Shown: piece by piece, positions 24,417 to 30,771 of the stretch
How positions within the stretch are numbered: position 1 is the stretch's first letter
How the letters are laid out: every line of letters begins with the position of its first letter
IMG/VR virus record: IMGVR_UViG_3300002835_000380
Coordinates: 1-42,860 of that record
DNA length: 42,860 nt
Direction: 5' to 3' (one strand)
DNA from: a virus
Notes under the pieces: generated by a model
Seen by the model: only the letters and a program-made list of their open reading frames with translations
Told to the model about the DNA's origin: nothing
The model's database searches: none
Program-made: the position numbers and the translations under genes

Positions 24417-24716
24417 ATGGGAAGTAATTTTGCTAACGAAATGGCTAGTGGCGTGTTAGATGATTTAGGTATTCACTTAGATTTGGAAACTCAGATAGGA
24501 ATTCACTTGTCGTCTAATCACTATCCGCCAGTGCCTAAATTTATGGTTCCAATTTGTATTGAAGCGATAGATGCCGTCAATGATGCGGGACTTTGGGATT
24601 TAGAAATTCCTATGCCTGAAGGAGTGACCTATAAAGGTTTGACTGCTGCGCCAGCATGGGCTATTATTGAACAACACCACTTACAGGCTTGGCTAATTGA
24701 AAGAGAGGAAGTCTAA
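24417..24716 (+). CDS. Hypothetical protein (99 aa)
   Basis: A 99-residue protein (MGSNFANEMASGVLDDLGIH) rich in aromatic residues, ending EQHHLQAWLIEREEV. One base separates it from the previous gene, and its stop overlaps the next ATG. Unrecognised family. Confidence 0.6.
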   Translation: MGSNFANEMASGVLDDLGIHLDLETQIGIHLSSNHYPPVPKFMVPICIEAIDAVNDAGLWDLEIPMPEGVTYKGLTAAPAWAIIEQHHLQAWLIEREEV

Positions 24717-24856
24717 TGAAATTTGATGAAATGCTAGGAAAGGTGCTTGAAATATTCCCTGAAGCACTATTCCATGATGATGAAACAGGTGAGGTAGTAA
24801 TCTCAACAGGCTTCAGACTTGTAAATGACGAATTAGTAGCAATGGAGGAAATCTAA
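24716..24856 (+). CDS. Small acidic protein (46 aa)
   Basis: A 46-residue acidic protein (MKFDEMLGKVLEIFPEALFH) overlapping the previous TAA by one base (TAATG). Family unknown; the tight coupling supports it. Confidence 0.6.
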   Translation: MKFDEMLGKVLEIFPEALFHDDETGEVVISTGFRLVNDELVAMEEI

Positions 24857-24857
24857 A

Positions 24858-25067
24858 ATGGAATACACTTATTCACTTACCACTTCCTATGACGGAAGCC
24901 TTGTAAATACCCTGCGAGTTTCAGACTTACTTGAAGCCGTAAATGCGTGGGATAAATGCGTAGACTTTGGCGATGCTAATGAATACGCAACCTATAATCT
25001 TTCAGACCCAACAGGAAAAATGTATACTAAAACTTTTTATCGTAATGGAGAGGTAGTGGTGCGCTAA
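24858..25067 (+). CDS. Small hypothetical protein (69 aa)
   Basis: A 69-residue protein (MEYTYSLTTSYDGSLVNTLR) with an alternating strand-helix pattern and conserved-looking Trp and Cys. A member of the tightly packed 24203-25310 operon. No known domain. Confidence 0.6.
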   Translation: MEYTYSLTTSYDGSLVNTLRVSDLLEAVNAWDKCVDFGDANEYATYNLSDPTGKMYTKTFYRNGEVVVR

Positions 25068-25310
25068 ATGTCTGATACAATAAATAGCATGAAGTTAGTT
25101 CCAGCGGATCTACTAAAGCCAGACCAACTAATGGAGGGCGACCTAATAAAAATCGGTGAAGATATTGTAGAAGTAATTGAAATATCTAGCGATGGCGCTG
25201 CCGATAATTGGTTTATTGAAACTAAAGATGAGTTTGGTGAAAAAGAAACTTTTACTTTTCACTATACTGAATCTATTCCGCTTTATGTATTTATTGAAAC
25301 AATGGAATAA
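25068..25310 (+). CDS. Small beta protein (80 aa)
   Basis: An 80-residue protein. The central part LMEGDLIKIGEDIVEVIEIS looks like an SH3/OB-type small barrel. It starts directly after the previous stop. It may bind nucleic acid or another phage protein, but nothing specific is recognised. Confidence 0.58.
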   Translation: MSDTINSMKLVPADLLKPDQLMEGDLIKIGEDIVEVIEISSDGAADNWFIETKDEFGEKETFTFHYTESIPLYVFIETME

Positions 25311-25381
25311 ATAAAAAGTATTTTGTGTGCTTCCCCGCACAAAATGCCCCCGTGCTGTCCGATTTGTACCAATTGTTCTCA

Positions 25382-25397
25382 TGTGTTTAAGATCACA
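25382..25397. promoter_or_regulatory. CRP/GlxR-like palindrome 5
   Basis: TGTGTTTAAGATCACA, one mismatch in the left half-site. Confidence 0.45.
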
Positions 25398-25433
25398 TTA
25401 AAAAGCCCCCCGAAATCTCCCCCTGGATTGAAA

Positions 25434-25456
25434 TTGTCAGTCGCTTCTGATAAGAT
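25434..25456 (+). promoter_or_regulatory. TTGTCAG-N11-TAAGAT promoter
   Basis: TTGAAA as the -35, then TTGTCA (25434-25439), 11 bases ending TGA, TAAGAT (25451-25456). Drives 25482-26184. Confidence 0.7.
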
Positions 25457-25481
25457 TATTTATCTAAACGAAAGGCAAGAA

Positions 25482-25754
25482 ATGTTATCAACCGCATTAG
25501 CAATACAGACCGCAACAAAAGACGCAGTTCATGACGAGGAAGTTATGGGAATGGCGTCTGCTATATTTCACCATAGAAACGAAATGAGCGATGAAGCATT
25601 TGCTCAAGCAATGTATATGTATTCTGCTCATCTATCAGCGATGACTGCTACTCTAGTTACTCATGCCTGCTTGACTGAAAGTCAGATAGGCGATATGCTA
25701 GAAACTATCAAAGAATTTGACTCACTAGGAAAGGACATAACAAATGGAAACTAA
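25482..25754 (+). CDS. Helical hypothetical protein (90 aa)
   Basis: 90 residues from ATG 25482 after GAAAGG; the upstream extension of this frame covers the hub and is not coding. The protein is all-helical and Met/Ala-rich (FAQAMYMYSAHLSAMTATLV), with His residues that could bind metal. It overlaps the next gene by 11 bases. Unknown function. Confidence 0.62.
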   Translation: MLSTALAIQTATKDAVHDEEVMGMASAIFHHRNEMSDEAFAQAMYMYSAHLSAMTATLVTHACLTESQIGDMLETIKEFDSLGKDITNGN

Positions 25755-26184
25755 TGAAACAGTAGCGCCTGAGCATTATAACCCCAACCAACTCGTAACC
25801 TATAAAGTTATTGAGAGTGGTACTGCAAAATATCCAACTGTAAAGGTTGTAGATCTTGAATGGGATTTACATCAGAATCGTTCGAATGTTGCAAACCTAT
25901 CTCAATATATTTCTAAAGTAAATCAGTTAGAGAATCAACTTGCTAACTATCTTGAAATGGATTCAGAAGAAATTGTTTCAGATATTTGTAGCATCTTTGG
26001 ATTCAATCCAACTAAGGAAATTGAATTTGAAGCAACTGCAACAATTACTGGTCGTGTATTAGTTGCACTATCAGACCTTGCAAACTTTGATATTGATGAC
26101 ATTGATTTGACTGTTTATGCAGATTCACACTCACATGATGTTGAAGTTGATGTGGAGGTTGACCACATTAGTCGCATAGACTAA
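25744..26184 (+). CDS. Hypothetical protein (146 aa)
   Basis: A 146-residue protein. The N-terminal half has a coiled-coil-like stretch (LSQYISKVNQLENQLANYLE), and the C-terminus is a beta domain rich in Asp, Val and His (SHSHDVEVDVEVDHISRID). No family recognised. Last gene before a conserved hairpin. Confidence 0.6.
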   Translation: METNETVAPEHYNPNQLVTYKVIESGTAKYPTVKVVDLEWDLHQNRSNVANLSQYISKVNQLENQLANYLEMDSEEIVSDICSIFGFNPTKEIEFEATATITGRVLVALSDLANFDIDDIDLTVYADSHSHDVEVDVEVDHISRID

Positions 26185-26194
26185 AAAAAAGACC

Positions 26195-26217
26195 TGAGCA
26201 AGTCTATAAACTGCTCC
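26195..26217 (+). terminator. Conserved GAGCA...TGCTC hairpin, copy 1
   Basis: CCTGAGCA, an A/T-rich loop and AACTGCTCC just after the stop at 26184. It is one of four clear copies at 3' ends. There is no U-tract after the stem, so a processing or stability role is as likely as termination. Confidence 0.5.
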
Positions 26218-26230
26218 TGCCCACGGGCGG

Positions 26231-26246
26231 TGTGATCTTTATCACA
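26231..26246. promoter_or_regulatory. CRP/GlxR-like palindrome 6
   Basis: TGTGATCTTTATCACA, perfect TGTGA-N6-TCACA, ten bases upstream of the -35 at 26256. That is a position where an activator could contact RNA polymerase. Confidence 0.6.
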
Positions 26247-26255
26247 TTTGAGATT

Positions 26256-26284
26256 TTGACATTTTTTTGTGTTTATGATAAGAT
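26256..26284 (+). promoter_or_regulatory. TTGACA-N17-TAAGAT leaderless promoter
   Basis: TTGACA (26256-26261), 17 bases, TAAGAT (26279-26284), six bases, ATG 26291. The predicted start is the A of the ATG. Confidence 0.75.
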
Positions 26285-26290
26285 TATTTT

Positions 26291-26440
26291 ATGAAGAAAA
26301 CACCAGAGGAATTACGCAGGCTTATGGAATTACGCCGTAGCAATGCTGCCTCTGCCGTACCCTCAAAAAAGAAATACAATAGAAAGAAAAGTCAGTCCTC
26401 GCTGATACAATTGAGGAAAGAAAGGGCCCCCCATGACTAA
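26291..26440 (+). CDS. Basic microprotein (49 aa), leaderless
   Basis: A 49-residue, very basic protein (MKKTPEELRRLMELRRSNAA ... KKKYNRKKSQSS), possibly nucleic-acid-binding. The promoter geometry fixes the start. Its end overlaps the GP88 gene start by eight bases, and the GP88 site GAAAGGGCC lies inside it. Confidence 0.65.
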   Translation: MKKTPEELRRLMELRRSNAASAVPSKKKYNRKKSQSSLIQLRKERAPHD

Positions 26441-27155
26441 ACTAAAACGCTCTAATGATAGGAAAGTGGCTAATGCTGTATCAAAAAACGGAAAGACCCC
26501 AACAATTGCCAACACTTTTGGATTGCCTAGTGGTAAGGCTTACTCATGTCCTGGTGAAACCTCTGTATGCAGCAAAGTATGCTACGCAGGAAAACTCGAA
26601 AAGATCTACAAAGGTGTAAGAGATAATCTATTACACAATTGGAATTTACTAAAAGACGCTAACTATGAAGAGATGTATGACTTACTTTCTGCAATGATAA
26701 AAGAGTTTATTGTTGATTGTGAAAAGAAAGACGCTCCTAAACTATTCCGCATTCACTGGGACGGAGATTTCTTCAATGATGAATACGCAAGGGCCTGGAA
26801 GCATGTCATTCTAAATAATCCTGATGTTCAATTCTGGGTATACACTAGAGTGAAATCTGCTGCCCTAATTCTCAAGGGTATGGATAATTTGTCTCTATAC
26901 TACTCTGCAGATAGCGAAAATGTCAAAACTGCTGTAGACCTAAAACTAAATCATGGTGTACGCATGGCATACCTTGCACAAAACTTTGCAACTGGTAAAG
27001 CAGATGTAAAAGAAATGATTGGAAGACCTGCTGCTAAGTGTCCTGAAAATGCAAAACAAATTCCACTAATCTCAACTAAGGGCTCGGCTTGCGTTTCTTG
27101 CTCACTTTGTGTATACTCTAAGAGCGACATAATTTTCTCTGCGAGTAAGAAATGA
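26433..27155 (+). CDS. GP88 family phage protein
   Basis: A 240-residue member of the GP88 family known from mycobacteriophages and plasmids. Typical blocks are CPGETSVCSKVCYAGK near residue 38, FRIHWDGDFFNDEYARAWKH, VQFWVYTRVKS, and C-terminal CVSCSLCVYSKSDIIF. The two Cys clusters could hold a metal or Fe-S centre, and the fold may be TIM-barrel-like, but no activity is established as far as I know. It is co-transcribed with the basic 49-aa protein. Confidence 0.75.
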   Translation: MTKLKRSNDRKVANAVSKNGKTPTIANTFGLPSGKAYSCPGETSVCSKVCYAGKLEKIYKGVRDNLLHNWNLLKDANYEEMYDLLSAMIKEFIVDCEKKDAPKLFRIHWDGDFFNDEYARAWKHVILNNPDVQFWVYTRVKSAALILKGMDNLSLYYSADSENVKTAVDLKLNHGVRMAYLAQNFATGKADVKEMIGRPAAKCPENAKQIPLISTKGSACVSCSLCVYSKSDIIFSASKK

Positions 27156-27160
27156 GATAA

Positions 27161-27223
27161 ATGGATACCAAACAAGTTATTTTATTATTGATGTTTTTAT
27201 TTATTTTCTTTTTATATCAGTGA
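27161..27223 (+). CDS. Tiny membrane peptide (20 aa)
   Basis: A 20-residue peptide MDTKQVILLLMFLFIFFLYQ, almost entirely a membrane helix, five bases after the GP88 stop. There is no clear ribosome binding site except a weak GAGA. Small size keeps confidence low, but similar membrane peptides follow other operons here. Confidence 0.35.
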   Translation: MDTKQVILLLMFLFIFFLYQ

Positions 27224-27323
27224 AAGGGCGGCACGTCCGCAAAATCTTTGGTTTGTCAAGTCATTATAATGTGATTATAAACACTTTATAAATCCCCCCG
27301 CAGATCCCCGCTGAATTGTATTT

Positions 27324-27350
27324 TTGACATTTTTCTGCTAGACTTATACT
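27324..27350 (+). promoter_or_regulatory. Promoter of 27384 gene
   Basis: TTGACA (27324-27329) with TGC-TAGACT (27339-27344) and TATACT (27345-27350) behind it. The spacing to TAGACT is short (9), so TATACT at 15 or a neighbouring hexamer may be the true -10. Confidence 0.5.
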
Positions 27351-27383
27351 ATAAGAAATAACCCCACAACGAAAGGAAACACA

Positions 27384-27554
27384 ATGACCCTCGGAGGATA
27401 CACTTATCAGATTGGTGACCTATTCACCACCAGCAAGACAGGCGTTACAGGTCGTATCGCAAGTTTCGCACCAATGTCTAACAGTGTTACTAGAGTTAGT
27501 CTTGTCTTGGCAAATGGCTCTCGCCGTTTGGCTATGGTAAAGACCAGCAAGTAA
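27384..27554 (+). CDS. Small barrel protein (56 aa), paralogue of 27654-27818
   Basis: A 56-residue protein MTLGGYTYQIGDLFTTSKTG... with a GAAAGG ribosome binding site. It pairs with the gene 100 bases downstream: both have YxxGDxxTTxK then VTG.I and end in a short basic strand. Probably an SH3-like small barrel of unknown role. Confidence 0.62.
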   Translation: MTLGGYTYQIGDLFTTSKTGVTGRIASFAPMSNSVTRVSLVLANGSRRLAMVKTSK

Positions 27555-27585
27555 TCTCAAAATGTGAGAAATGTCAGACCTAGAT

Positions 27586-27614
27586 TTGACATTTTTCTAC
27601 AATAATGTCATAAT
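27586..27614 (+). promoter_or_regulatory. TTGACA-N17-CATAAT promoter
   Basis: TTGACA (27586-27591), 17 bases, CATAAT (27609-27614). Drives the 54-aa gene. Confidence 0.6.
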
Positions 27615-27653
27615 TATACAATAAGCAATAACCCCTAACAGAAAGGCAACACA

Positions 27654-27818
27654 ATGTCAGTAGCAACAGCAACATACAAGGTAGGCGACACCTACACCAC
27701 ACAGAAGTCAAAGGTCACAGGAGTAATCACAGAGATTACACCACAAGCCAATGGTAATGTTCGTGTGAAACTTGATGTCAATGGTAAGTCACGCTATACC
27801 ACTTGGACAGCAAAGTAA
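27654..27818 (+). CDS. Small barrel protein (54 aa), paralogue of 27384-27554
   Basis: A 54-residue protein MSVATATYKVGDTYTTQKSK... with VTGVITEITP and RYTTWTAK. It is a tandem duplicate of the 56-aa gene, but each copy keeps its own promoter and GAAAGG site, so both copies are probably used. Confidence 0.62.
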   Translation: MSVATATYKVGDTYTTQKSKVTGVITEITPQANGNVRVKLDVNGKSRYTTWTAK

Positions 27819-27839
27819 TTCCTAATACAGGAAAAGTCC

Positions 27840-27864
27840 TGAGCACGACTACTAAAACTGCTCA
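27840..27864 (+). terminator. Conserved TGAGCA...TGCTCA hairpin, copy 2
   Basis: TGAGCA (27840-27845) and TGCTCA (27859-27864) form a 6-bp stem 21 bases after the stop at 27818. Confidence 0.55.
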
Positions 27865-27870
27865 ACAAGA

Positions 27871-27893
27871 TTGTCAGCGCAAAGTGCTAGACT
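27871..27893 (+). promoter_or_regulatory. TTGTCAG-N11-TAGACT promoter
   Basis: TTGTCA (27871-27876), 11 bases ending TGC, TAGACT (27888-27893). It lies only six bases after hairpin copy 2 and drives 27924-28349. Confidence 0.65.
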
Positions 27894-27923
27894 AAATACC
27901 CCACAAACGAAAGGACAGACCCA

Positions 27924-28349
27924 ATGGCAAGAGGACAAAAAGCCATTAGTGTAAAGATTGCTACAACCAAAGTAATCAAGGCACTAGAAACTAAGTTAGA
28001 CCAAATCAAGAAAGATAAGGCTAACCAAAAAACTAACGAGGAGAAGTATCAGAAGGCTTACGAAAAGTGGCTAAAAGATGTTGCTAAACTTTCTCTCGCT
28101 CAAATCTCAAAGGCAGAAAACCTACGAGCAAGTGTTCGCTATAATGGCAACATAAATGTAGATTTTGATTTGCCTAAGTCTGCGGTAGCAGATTTCCCTG
28201 CTGAACCTGAAAAGGATTTTGAGACTTTTCACGATTGGCAATACAAGGAAATGGTAGAAGAAATTGAGAACGCAATTCGTATTCTCAAGATGACAGATGA
28301 GGAAGTAGTTTCCACATCTACTTACAACGCTATCGCAAGATACTTGTAA
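27924..28349 (+). CDS. Lys-rich helical protein (141 aa)
   Basis: A 141-residue protein. The N-terminal two thirds is a highly charged coiled coil (LETKLDQIKKDKANQKTNEE), followed by a short beta strand pair (SVRYNGNINVDFDL) and an acidic helical end. It could be a scaffold or nucleic-acid-associated protein. Family not recognised. GAAAGG precedes the ATG. Confidence 0.62.
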   Translation: MARGQKAISVKIATTKVIKALETKLDQIKKDKANQKTNEEKYQKAYEKWLKDVAKLSLAQISKAENLRASVRYNGNINVDFDLPKSAVADFPAEPEKDFETFHDWQYKEMVEEIENAIRILKMTDEEVVSTSTYNAIARYL

Positions 28350-28360
28350 TAAAACTTTCC

Positions 28361-28383
28361 TGAGCAAGAAATAAAACTGCTCA
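28361..28383 (+). terminator. Conserved TGAGCA...TGCTCA hairpin, copy 3
   Basis: A 6-bp stem TGAGCA/TGCTCA with an AAACTGCTCACC tail, 12 bases after the stop at 28349. Nearly identical to copy 4 before the tRNA-Asp gene. Confidence 0.55.
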
Positions 28384-28506
28384 CCAATAAAACTAAATAA
28401 AATTGGGTGACAGCCTGCGTTCAAGGCAGATCTATCTGCGAAAGTCCCCTGGCACTCCCTAACACCTGAGTATGGAGGAAATCCTTTAGTGTCTAAACTG
28501 CTCCAC
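28384..28506 (+). ncRNA. Candidate structured non-coding RNA
   Basis: About 120 bases without a credible gene but with several possible pairings: CTGC/GCAG around GTTCAAG, GCAGA/TCTGC around TCTA, and a longer GGCACT (about 28451) with AGTGTC (about 28489). It ends in an AAACTGCTCC block like the conserved hairpins. Its base composition is less AT-rich than the flanks. It could be an RNA gene or a decayed element; no known RNA family is recognised. Confidence 0.35.
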
Positions 28507-28526
28507 CTCAAAATCCCCCCGTGCCG

Positions 28527-28546
28527 TTATCCACAGGTTATCCACA
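28527..28546. promoter_or_regulatory. Tandem perfect DnaA boxes
   Basis: Two exact TTATCCACA boxes (28527-28535, 28538-28546) in the same direction, 11 bases apart start to start. Confidence 0.65.
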
Positions 28547-28548
28547 GG

Positions 28549-28564
28549 TGTGAATTTGATCACA
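28549..28564. promoter_or_regulatory. CRP/GlxR-like palindrome 7
   Basis: TGTGAATTTGATCACA, perfect TGTGA-N6-TCACA, two bases after the DnaA boxes and nine bases before TGTCCGATTTAT (28574-28585). Confidence 0.6.
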
Positions 28565-28606
28565 TTTACGATATGTCCGATTTATCCCTTATCTAACTAT
28601 CCAGAT

Positions 28607-28635
28607 TTGCATTTGTCAGACTAGACTGCTATACT
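28607..28635 (+). promoter_or_regulatory. TTGCAT / TTGTCAG-N11-TATACT promoter
   Basis: TTGCAT (28607-28612), TTGTCA (28613-28618), 11 bases ending TGC, TATACT (28630-28635). Drives the DUF932 gene. Confidence 0.68.
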
Positions 28636-28667
28636 TGAAATTCAACAAACAATAAGGAGAAAAACTC

Positions 28668-29684
28668 ATGGCACATGACCTAGAAACACAAAACGGCAAG
28701 ACATCTTTCGCATCTTTCCGTGAACCCGCATGGCATGGATTGGGTACTGTCTTTACAGAAGAAAAAACAACTGCAGAAATGCTAGAGGCTGCAAACCTCA
28801 ATGGTTGGAATGTTCGTCTTGAAGATATGTCTATTCCATCTCATCTAACAAGCGACAAGCAATACCAATATGTTGTTCGCACTAACCCTACCGATAACAC
28901 ACAAACCGACATTCTTGGTGTCGTTGGTGAGCGTTATCATGTTCTGCAGAATGAAGACCTATTTTCATTCGGTGATAATATTCTTGACGGCGGAGGTCGT
29001 TGGGAAACTGCTGGTGCAATCAAGGGTGGTCGTGTTGTATTCGGCTCACTTGCACTAGAGCGTGAAACCGTATTAGACCCTAGCGGTGTTGCAGATAAGG
29101 TAAAGACTTATCTTCTCATCAATACCTCACATGACGGCTCAATCGCTATTCAAGCATCAATCACACCTGTTCGTGTTGTATGCGCTAATACTCTCAATCT
29201 TGCACTAGGTGGCAAGAAAAAGAAGAATGGCATCAAGCAATCATTCAAGATTCGCCACACACAAACTGCCAATGGTAAAGTGCAGATTGCTCGTGAAACT
29301 CTTGGTCTTGCTAATGCATACATGGACGAATTCGACATCATGGCTAAGGCTATGTTCGAGAAGGAAGTCAATGCTCAACAATTCAATGACATCATTCTTG
29401 CTGCGTATCCAAAGCCTGATAAAGATGCTAAGGGTTCAATCAAGAAGTGGGAAAACAAGGTTGATGTTATCAATGACATCTATACTGGCGAATTCAATGG
29501 TATGATTGCTGGTAATGCTTGGGGTGCTTTCAATGCACTAACCGAACGCCTTGATTGGTATCGTACCGCAAGAGGTGGTTCTAACGAATCAATTCTTGCA
29601 TCTGCGAGTGGATTTGACCCTGCTATCAATGCAGAAAAAAATCGTTTGCTAAAAGTTGTGCAAAATGTAATGCAGATTGCATAA
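28668..29684 (+). CDS. DUF932 (TIGR03299) phage/plasmid-like protein
   Basis: A 338-residue protein of the DUF932 family. Hallmarks are REPAWHGLGTVFTEEKTTAE near the N-terminus, YHVLQNEDLFSFGDNIL, SHDGSIAIQASITPVRVVCA and a C-terminal NAWGAFNALTERLDWYRTAR. The family is common in actinophages and plasmids; the function is not established. It has its own regulatory hub with DnaA and CRP-like sites, and its transcript runs to a conserved hairpin and the tRNA-Asp gene. Ribosome binding site AAGGAG. Confidence 0.85.
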   Translation: MAHDLETQNGKTSFASFREPAWHGLGTVFTEEKTTAEMLEAANLNGWNVRLEDMSIPSHLTSDKQYQYVVRTNPTDNTQTDILGVVGERYHVLQNEDLFSFGDNILDGGGRWETAGAIKGGRVVFGSLALERETVLDPSGVADKVKTYLLINTSHDGSIAIQASITPVRVVCANTLNLALGGKKKKNGIKQSFKIRHTQTANGKVQIARETLGLANAYMDEFDIMAKAMFEKEVNAQQFNDIILAAYPKPDKDAKGSIKKWENKVDVINDIYTGEFNGMIAGNAWGAFNALTERLDWYRTARGGSNESILASASGFDPAINAEKNRLLKVVQNVMQIA

Positions 29685-29697
29685 ATAAAAAAATTCC

Positions 29698-29720
29698 TGA
29701 GCAAGAATAAAAACTGCTCA
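29698..29720 (+). terminator. Conserved TGAGCA...TGCTCA hairpin, copy 4
   Basis: A 6-bp stem TGAGCA/TGCTCA seven bases before the tRNA-Asp gene and 14 bases after the DUF932 stop. It may mark a processing site that frees the tRNA. Confidence 0.55.
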
Positions 29721-29726
29721 CCAATT

Positions 29727-29802
29727 GGTTCCGTAGATTAGTCTGGTTTAAATCGCTACACTGTCACTGTAGAGATCGTGGGTTCAAATCCCATCGGAAT
29801 CG
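29727..29802 (+). tRNA. tRNA-Asp (GTC)
   Basis: A complete cloverleaf: acceptor GGTTCCG/CGGAATC, D-arm GAT/ATC, anticodon stem CTACA/TGTAG with loop CTGTCAC (anticodon GTC), and T-arm GTGGG/CCCAT around TTCAAAT. The discriminator is G. The 3' end is followed by CAAAG, so CCA is not encoded, unlike the tRNA at 42717. It stands alone in the middle of the accessory block. Confidence 0.9.
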
Positions 29803-29924
29803 CAAAGAAAATCGGGACGTGGGGATTCGGACATTTCGGACATAAAAATATCAATCTTAAATTAAATTACGAAGAACGAAATAAATCCCCAAAAATATCA
29901 AAACCAAAAACAATTACGATAGAG
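29803..29924. other. Spacer with reverse TGTCCG tandem
   Basis: No gene is seen. It contains CGGACATTTCGGACAT (29828-29843), the exact reverse complement of ATGTCCGAAATGTCCG next to CRP-like site 2. The rest is AT-rich. Confidence 0.45.
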
Positions 29925-29953
29925 TTGACATTTCCCTGATTTTCTGCCATAAT
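29925..29953 (+). promoter_or_regulatory. TTGACA-N17-CATAAT leaderless promoter
   Basis: TTGACA (29925-29930), 17 bases ending TGC, CATAAT (29948-29953), six bases, ATG 29960. Confidence 0.72.
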
Positions 29954-29959
29954 TTATAC

Positions 29960-30121
29960 ATGACCCAAACATACAAACCATACACCATAGATGAACTGGT
30001 GACAGAAATCTATGAGGACAACCTGTCACACTTTGAATTTGAGGAAAACATGGGTGGAGAGCCCTGTGACTGCTATCTACATAACACTATGAATACTATC
30101 ATGAAATACTGGGGGGAATAA
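29960..30121 (+). CDS. Small acidic protein (53 aa), leaderless
   Basis: A 53-residue protein MTQTYKPYTIDELVTEIYED... with an EPCDCYLHNT motif. The promoter puts the transcript start at the ATG. It is coupled by TAATG to the next gene and heads a four-gene operon. Function unknown. Confidence 0.65.
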   Translation: MTQTYKPYTIDELVTEIYEDNLSHFEFEENMGGEPCDCYLHNTMNTIMKYWGE

Positions 30122-30321
30122 TGAACCAACTAATTGAATATATAAAGATACATATCATTAGCCTAGAGCAAGACCTAGAGCAAATCTCTAATGAAATGGA
30201 AGCACTTGACCCTGCCTCTAAGGATTATACTGAGTTAGATTTTGAATATAATCATATGAGTGGACAACTTCTTTCTGCCCGCCATATTTTGTCAGTGGCC
30301 GACGGTATACTAGAGGTATGA
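30121..30321 (+). CDS. Coiled-coil small protein (66 aa)
   Basis: A 66-residue helical protein (IISLEQDLEQISNEMEALDP), probably a short coiled coil that dimerises. The ATG shares its A with the preceding TAA, and the stop overlaps the next gene. No known family. Confidence 0.62.
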   Translation: MNQLIEYIKIHIISLEQDLEQISNEMEALDPASKDYTELDFEYNHMSGQLLSARHILSVADGILEV

Positions 30322-30605
30322 TGAACACTACACAACTAGAACCAAGACTGCAGAAACTAATAGACCTAGGGGAATCAGGCACTGACATCCTCCATGGTGA
30401 ACTCAAAAACCTTATGTATGAGGCTGAAAAGGAATTGATTGAGGCCCAACGCATTGAGGAAGACAATGACTACAGCGACGCCATGGAATCTATGGAGCGA
30501 AAGTACTGGGAGGGACAGTTAGACGCTATGTCTCATGTATATGGTTTGACCTATGCCCTGGCCTTTGCAATCTCAGAGCGAAGGAGCAAGCAATCTAATG
30601 AGTGA
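30318..30605 (+). CDS. Helical hypothetical protein (95 aa)
   Basis: A 95-residue acidic helical protein (MMNTTQLEPRLQKLIDLGES ... YGLTYALAFAISERRS). ATG 30318 or 30321 may be used. It overlaps genes at both ends. Unrecognised. Confidence 0.6.
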   Translation: MMNTTQLEPRLQKLIDLGESGTDILHGELKNLMYEAEKELIEAQRIEEDNDYSDAMESMERKYWEGQLDAMSHVYGLTYALAFAISERRSKQSNE

Positions 30606-30759
30606 TGTAATAATCTTAACAGATAGAGATGAGATTGAGGACCTGATAGGGGATCAGATCTCTGACGAGCAATGGCTAACTATCAAAGAAAAGATTGCTA
30701 GAAATAAACATATCTGGCAAGTTATTGATGAGGCCCTCAACGATATCATCTCTGAATGA
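30598..30759 (+). CDS. Small acidic protein (53 aa)
   Basis: 53 residues from ATG 30598, overlapping the previous stop. It is helical and very acidic (VIILTDRDEIEDLIGDQISD) with a Trp in each half. Last gene of the 29960 operon. Function unknown. Confidence 0.58.
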   Translation: MSDVIILTDRDEIEDLIGDQISDEQWLTIKEKIARNKHIWQVIDEALNDIISE

Positions 30760-30771
30760 CATTAAGAAGGC

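Larger units (their letters stand above)
25311..25481. other. Composite regulatory hub
   Basis: Contains a CCCCCGTG motif, TGTCCGATTTGT (25356-25367), a CRP-like site (25382-25397) and the promoter at 25434-25456. No gene is seen, and this hub has no DnaA-box pair. Confidence 0.55.

Noticed and set aside
27250-27270. A further CRP-like site (TGTGATTATAAACACT).
   Set aside because: The right half-site has lost its TCACA core, so it was not counted.
28405-28425. A T-loop-like GTTCAAG hairpin that hinted at a tRNA.
   Set aside because: No acceptor, D or anticodon arms can be folded around it.
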